Assembly (NCBI GenBank): GCA_023406965.1
Contig: JAEXTI010000508.1
Span: forward strand, 1 to 5,468
Direction: 5' to 3'
Source of the DNA: Chloroflexota bacterium
Lineage (GTDB): Bacteria > Chloroflexota > Anaerolineae > Anaerolineales > Anaerolineaceae
DNA length: 5,468 nucleotides
Part shown: positions 1-5,468 of the stretch, piece after piece
How positions within the stretch are numbered: the first letter of the stretch is position 1
How the letters are laid out: each line of letters opens with the position of its first letter
Translations under genes and position numbers: made by a program
The notes under the pieces: generated by a model
The model's database searches: none
The model's input: the letters and a program-made list of their open reading frames with translations, nothing else
Told to the model about the DNA's origin: nothing

Positions 1-161
1 TCGTCAGAGTCTACATCAACGTTCAGCATGAATCGGTTCCCAGTCTGCACGCTTATCCTTCGACGGCGCTTCGAAGGCGCAGCCGGGCGACTGCACTAAT
101 TATAACCTATCCCGCAAGAGGCGCTACGGGTTCTCCGAGAGTTGGCCTGGTGAAACCCGCA
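1..161. other. Intergenic region downstream of galE
   Basis: I see no convincing gene here. A perfect 7-bp inverted repeat (57-63 with 71-77, 7-nt loop) has no T-run on either side. An imperfect hairpin (127-132 with 154-159) lies just past the galE stop and could weakly terminate it, again without a clear U-tract. A minus-strand TATAAT (99-104) could be the -10 box of a gene that begins at or beyond the left edge, but there is no recognisable -35. A minus-strand ATG at 29-27 is open to the edge, which is too short to judge. Confidence 0.5.
99..104 (-). promoter_or_regulatory. Possible -10 box for a leftward gene outside the window
   Basis: A perfect TATAAT reads on the minus strand between the end of galE and the left edge. 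No TTGACA-like box lies 16-18 bp upstream, and there is no TGn extension. This rests on the hexamer and its intergenic position only. It would suit a leftward gene starting near position 29 or beyond the window. Confidence 0.25.
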
Positions 162-1175
162 CTACGCGTAATGCAAAATCGTTTCGCGCAGTTCGGCCCA
201 GCGCAACGCGTCGGCAATGCCCTGGTCGATAGTCAGTTGCGCCTCCCAACCCAGCAGGCGGCGGGCCGTGTCGGCGTTGGCATAAGCGCCGGCCACATCT
301 CCGGGACGGGGCGGGCTGTCCTGCTGGTTGATCTTCTGCCCATATACGCGCTGGAACGCTTCCACCAGCTCGCGGACCGTCACCCCTCGCCCGGTGCCCA
401 GGTTTATGACTGCATAGCGCTGCCCGGACGGGTCCAGTCGTTCGAAAACCTGATCGAACTGCTCGACGGCCTTGATGTGCGCCTGGGCCAAATCCCAAAC
501 GTGGATGTAATCGCGAATGCCTGTGCCGTCGCGAGTGGGCCAATCGACGCCGGTAATTTCAAAGACCGGGTTTTTGCCAAGGGCCGTGTCCACCAGTTTT
601 CCCAGGACGTGCGAAGGATTCTTGACGTGAATCCCCGAGCGCATCTTGGGGTCAGCCCCAATCGGGTTGAAGTAGCGCAATGCGATGCCGCGCAGACCGG
701 TCGCGCCGCACAAATCCTGCAGGACCATTTCCATCATGTACTTGGTGCGCGCATAGGGGCTGCCCGGCTTGAGCGGCGACGTTTCGGTGACCATATACCC
801 CGGAACGAGGTCATAGATGGAGGCCGAAGAACTGAACACCACCCGCTTTGCGCCCAGGTCGTTCAAGGCGCGGAACAACTCCAAAGACTTGGATACATTT
901 TCGCGGTAATACTCATAAGGATGCGCCACCGATTCGGGCACAACGATCAACGCGGCACAGTGGATGACCGCATAAATATCGGGGTGTTCGCGGAAGACCT
1001 GCTCCAGCGCGGCGCGGTCGGCGATATCGGCGCGGTAGAAAGCCCGCCCACGAGTGAACTCTTCTCGCCCCGTCACCAGCGAATCCAAGATCACCGGCGT
1101 GTGTCCGGCATCTTCCAATGCAGAAGCAATGGTGCTTCCAATGTATCCGGCCCCGCCGGTAATCAAAACTTTCAT
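162..1175 (-). CDS. galE: UDP-glucose 4-epimerase
   Basis: This is a short-chain dehydrogenase-type epimerase that interconverts UDP-glucose and UDP-galactose (in some members also the N-acetyl forms) in the cytoplasm, using tightly bound NAD+. It supplies galactose units for envelope polysaccharides and allows galactose use. The 337 residues match the usual length of about 338. Visible motifs are the Rossmann GGAGYIG at residues 7-13, an acidic residue D31 after strand 2 for the NAD ribose, FSSSASIY around 114-121 with the catalytic serine, the catalytic YxxxK (Y141, K145), RYFNPIGA from 167, and the RDYIHVWDLA and RPGDVAGAYA segments typical of GalE. I chose the ATG at 1175 because it starts directly with MKVLITGG and has GGAGG (1184-1188) 8 nt upstream. 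A GTG at 1205 would add ten residues without homology and overlap the preceding gene. It lies 22 nt after the membrane protein gene and is probably co-transcribed with it. Substrate preference cannot be read from the sequence. Confidence 0.95.
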   Translation of the reverse strand: MKVLITGGAGYIGSTIASALEDAGHTPVILDSLVTGREEFTRGRAFYRADIADRAALEQVFREHPDIYAVIHCAALIVVPESVAHPYEYYRENVSKSLELFRALNDLGAKRVVFSSSASIYDLVPGYMVTETSPLKPGSPYARTKYMMEMVLQDLCGATGLRGIALRYFNPIGADPKMRSGIHVKNPSHVLGKLVDTALGKNPVFEITGVDWPTRDGTGIRDYIHVWDLAQAHIKAVEQFDQVFERLDPSGQRYAVINLGTGRGVTVRELVEAFQRVYGQKINQQDSPPRPGDVAGAYANADTARRLLGWEAQLTIDQGIADALRWAELRETILHYA

Positions 1176-1197
1176 GTTCTTTCCCTCCCCAACCAGT

Positions 1198-3177
1198 TTA
1201 TTCACATCCCAATTCAGCCTGAGCCTGCCCCATCACCGCGTCACGCTCCGCGCCGGCAGGTGTTTCCCGTCCGATTCGCGCCCACAGCCGGCAGACCATT
1301 CCAGGATACTGCGATCCTGGTTTAGTAGCCTCGCGGCTCAAAGCCACGGCCTGCTCCCAGTCTCCGCCGTGAGCATACGCTTCGATGAAGGGCAAATATT
1401 CAACCGCATCTTGCGGCCCCGCCCCGGCAGCCTGCGCGCTTTCCCAAAGTTGAACGGCCCCCGCCCAATCTTCCAATTGGCGGGCAAGGTCGGCCTTCTC
1501 GTAGAATTCACACCACGTTCCAGCAGGCGGCACGCCAAACGTCTCAGTGGGAATTTTCGCAGTGCCCTGGGCGCTAACCCACTGCGTGCTGCTCAACGGC
1601 AATGATTCCAACACAATCTCCTGCACAGCGGTGTTGGCCGTTTCGATCTCGGGGTCTAGCACGCGCAGGCAGCCCGGCGGCTGGTAAACAGCCACGAGAA
1701 CCTGCGAGGTGCTGCCCTGGAAAATATCCGACCGGTAATCGACTGTAATGGTTCGACCCGCTTCCAAAGCAGGGAGCTTGCCACCCAAACGGACGGAAGG
1801 GTACATCAGCATATACTCCATCCGGCTGTCCGGCTCGGGTTGGTACAACCAGTTCAACGCCGCGGTGAGGGAGTTGTCCGTGTAGTAAGTAAAAGTATTG
1901 TCGTTCATCAGCAGGGAGGTGCCCGGCTCAAGGCCTGGCGCGCGCCAGGAAAGCTGCCATATCAAACGCCGCGCCGCCTCCCAGTCCGAACGATAGGCGT
2001 ACCCGTTGTTGTATTGCAAACCGGCAGCCAGGCCCACCAGCACAGCCAGCAGCGTCAAGTGAACCCGCCGAGGCAACTGCAGGAGCAGCGCGGCAGCCAG
2101 CAGGCTGCCACCCAGCATGAACGGCAACATAAACCGATCAGTGGAAAAGCTCAGGCTAACGCCGATATTGATCAACCAGAATGGCCCGCCCGCCAGCACC
2201 AACGCCACCAGGCTGGTGAACAGCACCGCCCGGAAGTTGCGCCCACGCTCGACCTTAGGCTGTAGCGCAAAGAAAATACCCGCCAGAAAAGCTGCCGCCA
2301 GCGTCACTGCCACATACCACCAGTTGCCCGGCGCAGTTCCAGCCGTTTCAATCGCCTTCCACCAGGCCAGGCCTGTCGTCTTCCACAGGTCGAGAACAAC
2401 TTGCTGTCCCAGGTGCAGCAGAGCGCTCCAGGGAGCCGTACTCAACTCGCTGAAGAACACCGGCTGGTAAGTCTGGTAGCCCAGGACTGTGGAGCGCCAG
2501 TAAACCGCGCCTAAAAACACAAGCAGGCAGGGCAGCCAGGCCAACAAGGCGCGACCCAGGCGTTTCTTCCAACCCAGCCCCTGCTCGCCCAGCACCCACC
2601 AGGCCAGCAGCGGGCGCAGCGCATCCAGCAGAAAGTAGTATTCCCAACAAAACAGGTTAACCGCCGAAAAGAGCATGGCTCCGGCGGTGTACCATGCAGA
2701 GTGCTGCGGGCGACGCACTGCCAGGATTGTCAGGCTGAGCGAAGCAAAGAAAGACACGATCAGCAAGTAATAGTGACCGTAGACAAAGGACACATACTGC
2801 TGTCCAAATCCAGGGTAGAGGGCGAAAAGCAGCGCCGCCCAGCCGGCCAGGTCGCGCTGCCGGGGCCACACCAGCCGCAACAGCCCCCAAAGCGCCACCG
2901 CGGTGATGGCCCGCCATACCAGGGCAAACAATTGCGAAGATAGTGGGGTGAAGTTGATCAGGCTGGTCGTCACCTGGTACACCCAGGCCATGAAGGGCCT
3001 GTCGATGGAGTAATACTGCTGCAAGCCGGGCATACCATACTCGCGTATGATCCAGCGAATAGGGATGTCATCCCAGAAGTAGCCCAGGGTCAGCACCCAG
3101 CGGCCAAAAGTGAGCGCACACAGGGCCAGGATGAGCAAAGGGAACCAGGATTGCGAAATTTTACTTGGGAGCTTCAT
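1198..3177 (-). CDS. Polytopic membrane protein, GT-C glycosyltransferase-like, with soluble helical C-terminal domain
   Basis: This 659-residue protein has about ten hydrophobic segments in residues 11-390, for example around 11-31, 82-104, 109-128, 132-154, 162-197, 209-228, 287-306, 316-340, 349-368 and 373-388. The first extracytoplasmic loop carries WDD (35-37) and later DRP (59-61). This resembles the acidic first loop of GT-C enzymes, which transfer sugars from polyprenyl-phosphate donors outside the membrane. From about 400 the protein is soluble. Residues 415-545 look beta-rich, and 555-655 look like paired TPR-type helices (EKADLARQLEDW, then EAYAHGGDWEQAVALS). The neighbouring galE supports a role in cell-surface glycans, but donor and acceptor are unknown. 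The ATG at 3177 gives a natural N-terminus (short basic stretch, then a membrane helix). No Shine-Dalgarno is seen, and a TATAAT lies only 16 nt upstream of the start codon, so the mRNA leader may be very short. Enzymatic activity is inferred. A transport or purely structural role is not excluded. Confidence 0.8.
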   Translation of the reverse strand: MKLPSKISQSWFPLLILALCALTFGRWVLTLGYFWDDIPIRWIIREYGMPGLQQYYSIDRPFMAWVYQVTTSLINFTPLSSQLFALVWRAITAVALWGLLRLVWPRQRDLAGWAALLFALYPGFGQQYVSFVYGHYYLLIVSFFASLSLTILAVRRPQHSAWYTAGAMLFSAVNLFCWEYYFLLDALRPLLAWWVLGEQGLGWKKRLGRALLAWLPCLLVFLGAVYWRSTVLGYQTYQPVFFSELSTAPWSALLHLGQQVVLDLWKTTGLAWWKAIETAGTAPGNWWYVAVTLAAAFLAGIFFALQPKVERGRNFRAVLFTSLVALVLAGGPFWLINIGVSLSFSTDRFMLPFMLGGSLLAAALLLQLPRRVHLTLLAVLVGLAAGLQYNNGYAYRSDWEAARRLIWQLSWRAPGLEPGTSLLMNDNTFTYYTDNSLTAALNWLYQPEPDSRMEYMLMYPSVRLGGKLPALEAGRTITVDYRSDIFQGSTSQVLVAVYQPPGCLRVLDPEIETANTAVQEIVLESLPLSSTQWVSAQGTAKIPTETFGVPPAGTWCEFYEKADLARQLEDWAGAVQLWESAQAAGAGPQDAVEYLPFIEAYAHGGDWEQAVALSREATKPGSQYPGMVCRLWARIGRETPAGAERDAVMGQAQAELGCE

Positions 3178-3193
3178 GGATTGTAATGCGCGT

Positions 3194-3199
3194 ATTATA
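3194..3199 (-). promoter_or_regulatory. Candidate -10 box for the membrane protein-galE operon
   Basis: A perfect TATAAT on the minus strand lies 16 nt before the start codon at 3177. Transcription from it would begin near 3187 and give a leader of roughly ten nucleotides, which agrees with the lack of a ribosome binding site. No good -35 hexamer is found at 16-18 bp, so the call rests on the -10 and its position. Confidence 0.4.
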
Positions 3200-3237
3200 C
3201 CGTTTTTCAGTAACTACCCACCGGGTTGAAGAAAGTT

Positions 3238-3291
3238 CCCGAATTTTGGATAGTTGTGGGTGGAACCACCCACAACTATCCAAAATTCGGG
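3238..3291. repeat. Perfect 26-bp inverted repeat with a 2-nt centre
   Basis: The left arm (3238-3263) and right arm (3266-3291) are exact reverse complements over 26 bp, separated only by AA at 3264-3265. As RNA it forms a very stable hairpin on either strand. On the plus strand it is followed within a few bases by five T (3294-3298), giving an intrinsic-terminator shape. The minus-strand flank is only weakly T-rich. It lies between two divergent candidate promoters and downstream of no plus-strand gene, so ordinary gene-end termination is not its obvious job. It might insulate the divergent units, be a dispersed palindromic repeat or small MITE, or act as an operator. Confidence 0.9.
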
Positions 3292-3328
3292 TCTTTTTCA
3301 CCACGGCGTGAGTAGTTTTATATTCCTG

Positions 3329-3357
3329 TTCTCCCCTGGCAAAACTGGATGTACAAT
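3329..3357 (+). promoter_or_regulatory. Candidate promoter of the peroxiredoxin operon
   Basis: TACAAT (3352-3357) is a one-mismatch -10 box. With 17-bp spacing the -35 position holds TTCTCC (3329-3334), a weak match. Transcription would start near 3364 and leave a short leader that still contains the ribosome binding site GGAGG at 3371-3375. The promoter lies downstream of the large inverted repeat, so that hairpin would not be in this mRNA. Confidence 0.35.
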
Positions 3358-3380
3358 TGACCCATCCACTGGAGGCAGCC

Positions 3381-4124
3381 ATGAAATTAAAAGTAGGACA
3401 ACCGGCGCCGGATTTCGAGTTGCCGGGGCATTTAGGAAAATCGGTACGCCTGCGCGACCTGCGCGGGCAAAACGTGGTTCTGGCCTTCTTCCCCCTGGCC
3501 TGGACTCCGATATGAACCAGCCAGATCCCGTCGTATGAGGTCGATCTGGCCTTGTTCGCGGGATTGAATGCCCAGGTTCTGGGCATCAGCATCGATCACG
3601 TCCCTTGCCTGCAGGCCTGGGCCGGCAGCCTGGGAGGAATTTCCTACCCCCTTTTGAGTGATTTTTGGCCTCACGGGCAGGTTTCGGAATGCTACGGCGT
3701 GCTGCGCGAAGATGGTTTTTCGGAACGAGCCATCTTCGTCATCGATCGGGATGGCATCATCCAATATATAGACATTCACGATATCGGCAACCAGCCCAGC
3801 AACGCCGAACTCCGCGATGTGCTGCGCAGGGTCGACCCGCGCGCCGCCGCCAGCGCAAAGGCCGAAATGCAAGAGCAGCCCCTGCCCCACGGCGGGATTG
3901 TGATGTACTGTACGCCCTGGTGTGGCGACTGCAAGCAAGCCCGAGCCTGGCTGGAAGAGCACCACCTGCCCTACACCGAGGTCAACATCGCCCAAAACCG
4001 CAAGGCGGCCGCCCAGGTGCGCGCCTGGGCCAACGGCAACGAAACCACTCCCACGTTCGATATCGATGGTGTGATTGTGGTTGATTTTCAGCCGGAGAAG
4101 CTCGCAGAACTGCTGATCCGGTAA
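3381..4124 (+). CDS. Probable selenocysteine AhpE-type peroxiredoxin fused to a mycoredoxin/glutaredoxin domain (in-frame TGA at 3513-3515)
   Basis: Read through one TGA, the frame gives 247 residues. It is a cytoplasmic thiol/selenol peroxidase reducing H2O2, organic peroxides or peroxynitrite. Residues 1-153 are an AhpC/TSA domain closest in pattern to mycobacterial AhpE: APDFELP at the N-terminus, FFPLAWTPI before residue 45, PLLSDFWPHG (90-99), and R116 in ERAIFVIDRDG. P38, T42 and R116 of the active site are present, and residue 45, the peroxidatic cysteine, is encoded by TGA. Residues 154-170 are a linker. Residues 171-247 are a glutaredoxin fold with CTPWCGDC (177-184) and the cis-proline motif TTP (222-224). 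The start ATG has GGAGG 5 nt upstream. There is no frame change around the TGA, and the coding pattern stays intact for 203 codons after it, so read-through as selenocysteine is more likely than a pseudogene. A nonsense mutation or sequencing error remains possible. Other cysteines are C76 and C104. It is followed after 14 nt by a phosphotransferase gene. Confidence 0.82.
3513..3515 (+). other. Putative selenocysteine codon (TGA) at the peroxidatic position
   Basis: This TGA is codon 45 of the peroxiredoxin frame. The upstream residues PLAWTPI and downstream residues TSQIPSYEVD read in the same frame and match the context of the peroxidatic cysteine (PxxxTxxC). TGA differs from the cysteine codon TGC or TGT by one base. 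Selenocysteine in place of the peroxidatic cysteine is established for some bacterial peroxiredoxins, such as that of Eubacterium acidaminophilum. Confidence 0.8.
3516..3551 (+). promoter_or_regulatory. Putative bacterial SECIS stem-loop
   Basis: Four bases after the TGA, GCCAGATC (3520-3527) pairs perfectly with GATCTGGC (3543-3550). The 15-nt loop can be closed further by two C-G pairs (3528-3540, 3529-3539), leaving U and C at 3541-3542 as a bulge and a 9-nt apical loop that begins with G3530. Bacterial SECIS elements lie inside the coding region directly after the UGA, with a short apical loop containing a G, and bind SelB. The position and size fit. The bulge here is on the 3' side, unlike E. 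coli fdhF, but these elements vary widely between lineages. Confidence 0.6.
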
Positions 4125-4138
4125 CCAACGAGGGATTC

Positions 4139-5104
4139 TTGAACTCCGAGCAGCTCGCCCATATCCAAACCGTCCTGACTCACTGGGATATTCCCCCGAT
4201 CCAATCGATCGAAGTCTTGGGGGGAAAGGAAGCCGTGGTCAAGGTCATGACGGCTGGCGAAACTTTCGTGCTTAAAGACATCTGGAACGCTCCCGACCTG
4301 GACCGGCTGGCGTTCACACATGATTTGCTCGAGCATGTGACTCGCGCGGGGCTCCAGGTACCCTTACCGTATCTTACGCGATCGGCGCAATTCGTTGTCC
4401 CTGTGGATACGCACTTCTACCTCCTAACCAAATTCATCGAGGCGGGCGAGTATCCAAGGGACCCTGCGCTGATGCCAGAGTTGTTTTTTAACACGGGGCA
4501 GGCTATTGCCAGACTTCATCAAGCCCTGGCTTGTTACCCAGACAAAGAGCTGAGCCAAAAGACCTGGCGCGAAGACCCGGCAGGGCGCGTGCCGGGTTGG
4601 ATGTCCACGCTCGGAGAGGGCTTTCCAGCGCCCCAGGCAGCCGTTATCAAGCGCACACTTTCTGAGCGCGGCGCGGCGATGGAAGCTGCCATGCGCGGAT
4701 TGCCGGAACAACTCATCCACCGGGACTGCCACCCGGGCAATGTCCTGGTGCAGGGAACCCGCGTGGCGGGCTTTATCGATTGCGACCACATTTGCATTGG
4801 GCCGCGCTTTTTCGACCTGTCTTATTACGCCGTCCATCACTTGAAATGGGTGACGGAAGATGAGGCAGCCACGGGGAATTGGCTGACCAGCCTCCCGTAT
4901 CTGTTGAGCGGATACAATTCTCAACAAGCTTTGTTACCAGAAGAAATTGTTGCGCTTCCATACGGAATGATGGCCTATCACCTGTTGCTGGCGCATTGGT
5001 CACTCAATTTATCTAATTTGGAGTCGGTGGCTCTCGAAGTGCGCGCGCTGGAGTGGATTGACAGGCACTTTGACGTCATTGTCAAAGCGATCGCATCCGG
5101 CTGA
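4139..5104 (+). CDS. APH/choline kinase-type phosphotransferase family protein
   Basis: This 321-residue protein of the phosphotransferase enzyme family (protein kinase-like fold) would transfer phosphate from ATP to a small molecule. The N-lobe contains FVLKDI with the likely ATP-binding lysine K46. The catalytic loop is HRDCHPGN (194-201), with the base D196 and metal-binding N201. The metal-binding aspartate segment is FIDCDH (212-217), followed by GPRFFDLSYY as in aminoglycoside and homoserine kinase-like members. Nothing visible identifies the substrate; antibiotic resistance should not be assumed. The start is a TTG at 4139 with GAGGG (4130-4134) 4 nt upstream. The first in-frame ATG is codon 37, inside the N-lobe, so the TTG is preferred. 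The gap to the peroxiredoxin stop is 14 nt and a terminator follows, so the two genes most likely form one operon. Whether the kinase takes part in redox or damage repair is speculation. Confidence 0.85.
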   Translation: MNSEQLAHIQTVLTHWDIPPIQSIEVLGGKEAVVKVMTAGETFVLKDIWNAPDLDRLAFTHDLLEHVTRAGLQVPLPYLTRSAQFVVPVDTHFYLLTKFIEAGEYPRDPALMPELFFNTGQAIARLHQALACYPDKELSQKTWREDPAGRVPGWMSTLGEGFPAPQAAVIKRTLSERGAAMEAAMRGLPEQLIHRDCHPGNVLVQGTRVAGFIDCDHICIGPRFFDLSYYAVHHLKWVTEDEAATGNWLTSLPYLLSGYNSQQALLPEEIVALPYGMMAYHLLLAHWSLNLSNLESVALEVRALEWIDRHFDVIVKAIASG

Positions 5105-5127
5105 CCTGTGTGTCAGATCATTAAACG

Positions 5128-5164
5128 CAAAGATGCAGCGGTTTTCGGCTGCATCTTTGTTTTT
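5128..5164 (+). terminator. Rho-independent terminator of the peroxiredoxin-phosphotransferase operon
   Basis: A perfect 12-bp stem (5128-5139 with 5148-5159) with an 8-nt loop is followed directly by five T (5160-5164). It begins 23 nt after the phosphotransferase stop codon. The convergent gene ends at 5182, so the hairpin may also help stop leftward transcription, although the minus-strand tail (GTTTAAT) is a poor U-tract. Confidence 0.9.
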
Positions 5165-5181
5165 CGCCAAACTAAGCCGGG

Positions 5182-5468
5182 CTACTCGCCCGCTTTTTCG
5201 TAGCGGATGTCGACAATCTTTTCGACCTTCGGCTGCAGGGCCTTTTTGAAGGCCTCCAGTTCGATATTGCTGACTTTGAAGGTGACAAAAGCAGTCTCGC
5301 TGGAATCGCCTTGAATGGCGCCCATGCCGCGAATATTGCCGCCCAGGTCGTTAATCACACCGGATAACTCGTGGAGCTTCCCGGGCTGATCCTGAACCTC
5401 GACCGTCACGCGCACGCCTTCGCAGCGACCACCCAGTAGTTCAAGGAACATGTTGAACAGGTCGGTCT
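5182..5468 (-). CDS. ACT domain protein, C-terminal part (likely CBS-ACT protein), truncated by the window edge
   Basis: About 94 codons of the C-terminus are visible, ending with TAG at 5184-5182. The frame is open to the right edge. A methionine at 5451 is internal: the codons before it read TDLFN, and TDLFNMFLELLGGRCEGVRV is the usual junction between a CBS-domain pair and a following ACT domain in AcuB-like proteins. The ACT domain itself shows VRVTVEVQDQPGKLHELSGVI, then the glycine turn DLGGNIRGMGA, and a final strand VEKIVDIRYE. ACT domains bind small ligands, often amino acids, and CBS pairs bind adenine nucleotides, so a sensory role is likely. The N-terminal part is not in the window, so the CBS assignment is inferred from the junction only. 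Confidence 0.75.
   Translation of the reverse strand, partial: TDLFNMFLELLGGRCEGVRVTVEVQDQPGKLHELSGVINDLGGNIRGMGAIQGDSSETAFVTFKVSNIELEAFKKALQPKVEKIVDIRYEKAGE

Noticed and set aside
1..29. Start of a leftward gene at the ATG 29-27
   Set aside because: Only nine codons are visible and the upstream GGGA is a weak ribosome site. There is not enough to call a gene.
57..77. 7-bp inverted repeat as a terminator
   Set aside because: No T-run follows on either strand and it is about 85 nt past the galE stop. The stem is short enough to arise by chance.
1176..1205. GTG at 1205 as the start of galE
   Set aside because: It would add ten residues before the Rossmann strand and overlap the preceding gene. 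The ATG at 1175 has a strong GGAGG at the right distance.
150..1325. Long plus-strand open frame of 391 codons
   Set aside because: It lies antisense to galE, reads a low-complexity Arg/His/Gly-rich product without any motif, and has no support beyond being open. It is a shadow of high-GC coding sequence.
2117..2943. Several plus-strand and minus-strand open frames inside the membrane protein gene
   Set aside because: They overlap a clear 659-residue reading frame with membrane segments and show no domains of their own.
3381..3515. A separate 44-residue gene ending at the TGA, followed by a second gene from TTG 3552
   Set aside because: Both parts are in one frame and together make a complete AhpE-type domain. 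The TTG at 3552 has no ribosome binding site and would omit the active site.
3254..3538. Plus-strand open frame across the inverted repeat and the start of the peroxiredoxin
   Set aside because: It is out of frame with the peroxiredoxin and begins inside the palindrome. The product has no recognisable motif.
3495..3550. Frameshifted peroxiredoxin pseudogene
   Set aside because: Codon-by-codon reading shows no indel. The residues before and after the TGA are in the same frame and conserved, so only one codon is unusual.
5182..5451. A complete 89-residue ACT protein starting at 5451
   Set aside because: The frame stays open through TDLFN to the window edge and there is no ribosome site before 5451. 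The methionine is internal to a longer protein.

Overview
The window looks like a piece of a moderately GC-rich bacterial chromosome, probably Chloroflexota (Anaerolineae-like). That placement is inferred from the style of the proteins: a GT-C-like membrane protein with a soluble helical tail, an AhpE-type peroxiredoxin fused to a glutaredoxin, and a CBS/ACT-type C-terminus. No marker gene proves it. There are no mobile elements, CRISPR arrays or RNA genes that I can support.

Layout. Positions 1-161 are intergenic. On the minus strand, reading leftward from 3177, lie a 659-residue polytopic membrane protein with a GT-C glycosyltransferase-like N-terminus (3177-1198) and, 22 nt further on, galE for UDP-glucose 4-epimerase (1175-162). 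Together they look like a small envelope-sugar operon. Positions 3178-3380 are a divergent intergenic region with a candidate promoter facing each way. Between the promoters sits a perfect 26-bp inverted repeat. On the plus strand follow a peroxiredoxin-glutaredoxin fusion (3381-4124) and, 14 nt later, an APH/choline-kinase-type phosphotransferase (4139-5104), closed by a strong intrinsic terminator (5128-5164). At the right edge, on the minus strand, is the C-terminal ACT domain of a protein that continues beyond the window (5182 to the end).

The main discovery is in the peroxiredoxin gene. Read from a well-placed ATG at 3381, the frame meets a single TGA at 3513-3515 and then continues in the same frame, without any indel, to the stop at 4124. 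The TGA is residue 45, exactly where the peroxidatic cysteine of AhpE-type peroxiredoxins lies (PxxxTxxC). The conserved Pro38, Thr42 and Arg116 are all present. An 8-bp perfect stem-loop begins four nucleotides after the TGA, where a bacterial SECIS element belongs. The best reading is a selenocysteine peroxiredoxin of 247 residues with its own mycoredoxin-like reductase domain, which an automatic gene caller would split or truncate. Mycobacterial AhpE is a one-Cys enzyme recycled by mycoredoxin-1, so the fusion makes chemical sense: the Grx domain would reduce the oxidised selenocysteine in cis. The function of the co-transcribed phosphotransferase is unknown.
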